From the NCBI GenBank assembly GCA_942491885.1, contig CALOCQ010000002.1, positions 806,001 to 870,000 on the forward strand: DNA of 64,000 nt, in the 5' to 3' direction. A program made the translations under genes and the position numbers. Below are positions 63,161-64,000 of the stretch, one piece after another. Each line of letters begins with the position of its first letter. Within the stretch, counting starts at the first letter, position 1. The notes under the pieces are model-generated. The model saw nothing but the letters and a program-made list of their open reading frames with translations. It had not been told where the DNA came from and ran no database searches. The DNA comes from CALBPI01 sp942491885. GTDB lineage: Bacteria; Pseudomonadota; Gammaproteobacteria; Steroidobacterales; Woeseiaceae.

Positions 63161-64000
63161 CTAGACACCAAGTAATGGCGGCGCCACGAACAGCCCTATT
63201 ACCCAGACGATGCCGATGGCCAGAATATTCAACCAGATACCCGCCCTGACCATCTGACCGATCCGTACCCGCCCGGTTGAGAACACAATCGCATTGGGTG
63301 CAGTAGCCACGGGCAGCATAAAGGCACAGCTGGCGGCAATCGTTACCGGCACGGCCAGCAGCAATGGCGGCAGCCCGGCCTGCAGTGCGATCGCACCCAT
63401 TACCGGCAGCAATGTAGCGGTGGTAGCCATGTTGCTGGTGAGCTCTGTCAGGAAAATCGTCATCGCCACAGCGGCGAGCAGCAGCACGCCAATACCGAGC
63501 GCATTCAGCGGCGCGAGCGACTCGCCGAGCCACAGCGCAAGACCGGAGCTGTCAACAACGGCGGCAAGCGACAACCCGCCACCAAACAGCAACAGCACAC
63601 CCCAGGGCAATCGCTCGGTTTGTTGCCAGGTCATCAGGCGCTTCTGCGTGTTATCGCCGCTGGGTATCAGAAACAATGCAACCGCCGCCGCCATCGCAAT
63701 TGCGGTGTCGGACAATGCGTCGAGGCCGAGCAAAGCCTGCAGCGGACGGCGTAACATCCAGCCGGAAACCAGGCACACGAACACGACCGCGATGCGTTTC
63801 TCCGGCACACTCATTGCGCCCTGACGCACGCGCATGTCGCGCAGATGTTGGCGCACGATCGGGCTTGCCGGGATGTCGACGTCAAACAAGCGATGCGTCA
63901 GCAACCACCAGGTCACCGGCAGCAGCGCCAGGGTGACGGGAATGCCAACCAGCATCCAGCGCGCGAAACTGATCTGTATGCCGTGCTCGTCTGCAAGATA
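63161..64000 (-). CDS. SLC13/DASS family permease (5' end outside window)
   Basis: The visible 279 codons encode the C-terminal part of a sodium/anion symporter: hydrophobic helices with LLLFGGGLSLAAVVDSSGLALWLGE, the motif FLTELTSNMATTATLLPVM and the C-terminal IAASCAFMLPVATAPNAIVFSTG, both family signatures of the sodium/sulfate or dicarboxylate symporters. Unlike the SLC13 gene at 51867, no RCK_C domain is seen in this part. The reading frame stays open to position 64000, so the start lies beyond the window. It is convergent with the DUF393 gene. Confidence 0.88.
   Translation of the reverse strand, partial: YLADEHGIQISFARWMLVGIPVTLALLPVTWWLLTHRLFDVDIPASPIVRQHLRDMRVRQGAMSVPEKRIAVVFVCLVSGWMLRRPLQALLGLDALSDTAIAMAAAVALFLIPSGDNTQKRLMTWQQTERLPWGVLLLFGGGLSLAAVVDSSGLALWLGESLAPLNALGIGVLLLAAVAMTIFLTELTSNMATTATLLPVMGAIALQAGLPPLLLAVPVTIAASCAFMLPVATAPNAIVFSTGRVRIGQMVRAGIWLNILAIGIVWVIGLFVAPPLLGV

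Overview
The window reads as a chromosomal segment of a GC-rich, aerobic, free-living gammaproteobacterium. The evidence is the rsmB-fmt-def-lysM-dprA-smg-topA-tsaC-hemF block (as in Pseudomonas and Xanthomonas relatives), the priA-argS-SPOR block, an NtrY/NtrX pair preceded by a DUF4390 protein, and a metal-site-reduced (non-cysteine) HemB. Many secreted or lipid-anchored peptidases (S9, S8 subtilase, DUF885) suggest a protein-degrading lifestyle. I cannot name the family. I saw no mobile element, CRISPR array, tRNA or rRNA; almost all of the window is ordinary, densely packed core genome.

Layout: 1-4335 holds a partial DUF427 gene, a small membrane protein, hemH, a VOC protein, a 5'-3' exonuclease and an HNH endonuclease. 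4336-4769 is the only gene-free stretch over 300 bp; it is AT-rich and carries two perfect DnaA boxes and one near match directly upstream of priA. 4770-9427 is priA, argS and a SPOR protein. 9555-19004 (minus strand) is an S9 peptidase, an ACT-like protein, NtrX, NtrY, DUF4390, rsmB, fmt and def. 19275-31793 (plus strand) is a LysM lipoprotein, dprA, smg, topA, a methyltransferase-like lipoprotein, tsaC, hemF, a VOC protein, an alpha/beta hydrolase and a large subtilase. 31790-42674 holds tag, an anti-sigma/ECF sigma pair, hemB, aroE, a DUF4397 lipoprotein, gor, an M3 oligopeptidase, an HD phosphohydrolase and panD. 42945-49955 (minus strand) is a complete trp operon, trpL-E-G-D-C-F-B-A plus a DUF2007 gene. 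49965-64000 holds a DUF885 lipoprotein, an SLC13 permease with RCK_C domains, a small conserved protein, an ABC exporter, a thioredoxin-like lipoprotein, yajQ, ppc, an MFS transporter, a GNAT, a DUF393 protein and a second, partial SLC13 permease.

The points most worth a second look are: (1) the trp operon has a textbook attenuator with a Trp-Trp-Trp leader peptide, yet trpE, trpG and trpD carry about seven clustered reading-frame lesions while trpC, trpF, trpB and trpA are intact; (2) an oriC-like cluster of DnaA boxes lies upstream of priA; (3) the NtrX-type regulator has lost the Walker A lysine, the GAFTGA loop, the Walker B aspartate and a probable arginine finger; (4) fmt has no ATG/GTG/TTG start codon available in frame; (5) operator-like or structured sequences lie upstream of panD and of the DUF4397 gene. 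No clear new defence or biosynthetic system was found.
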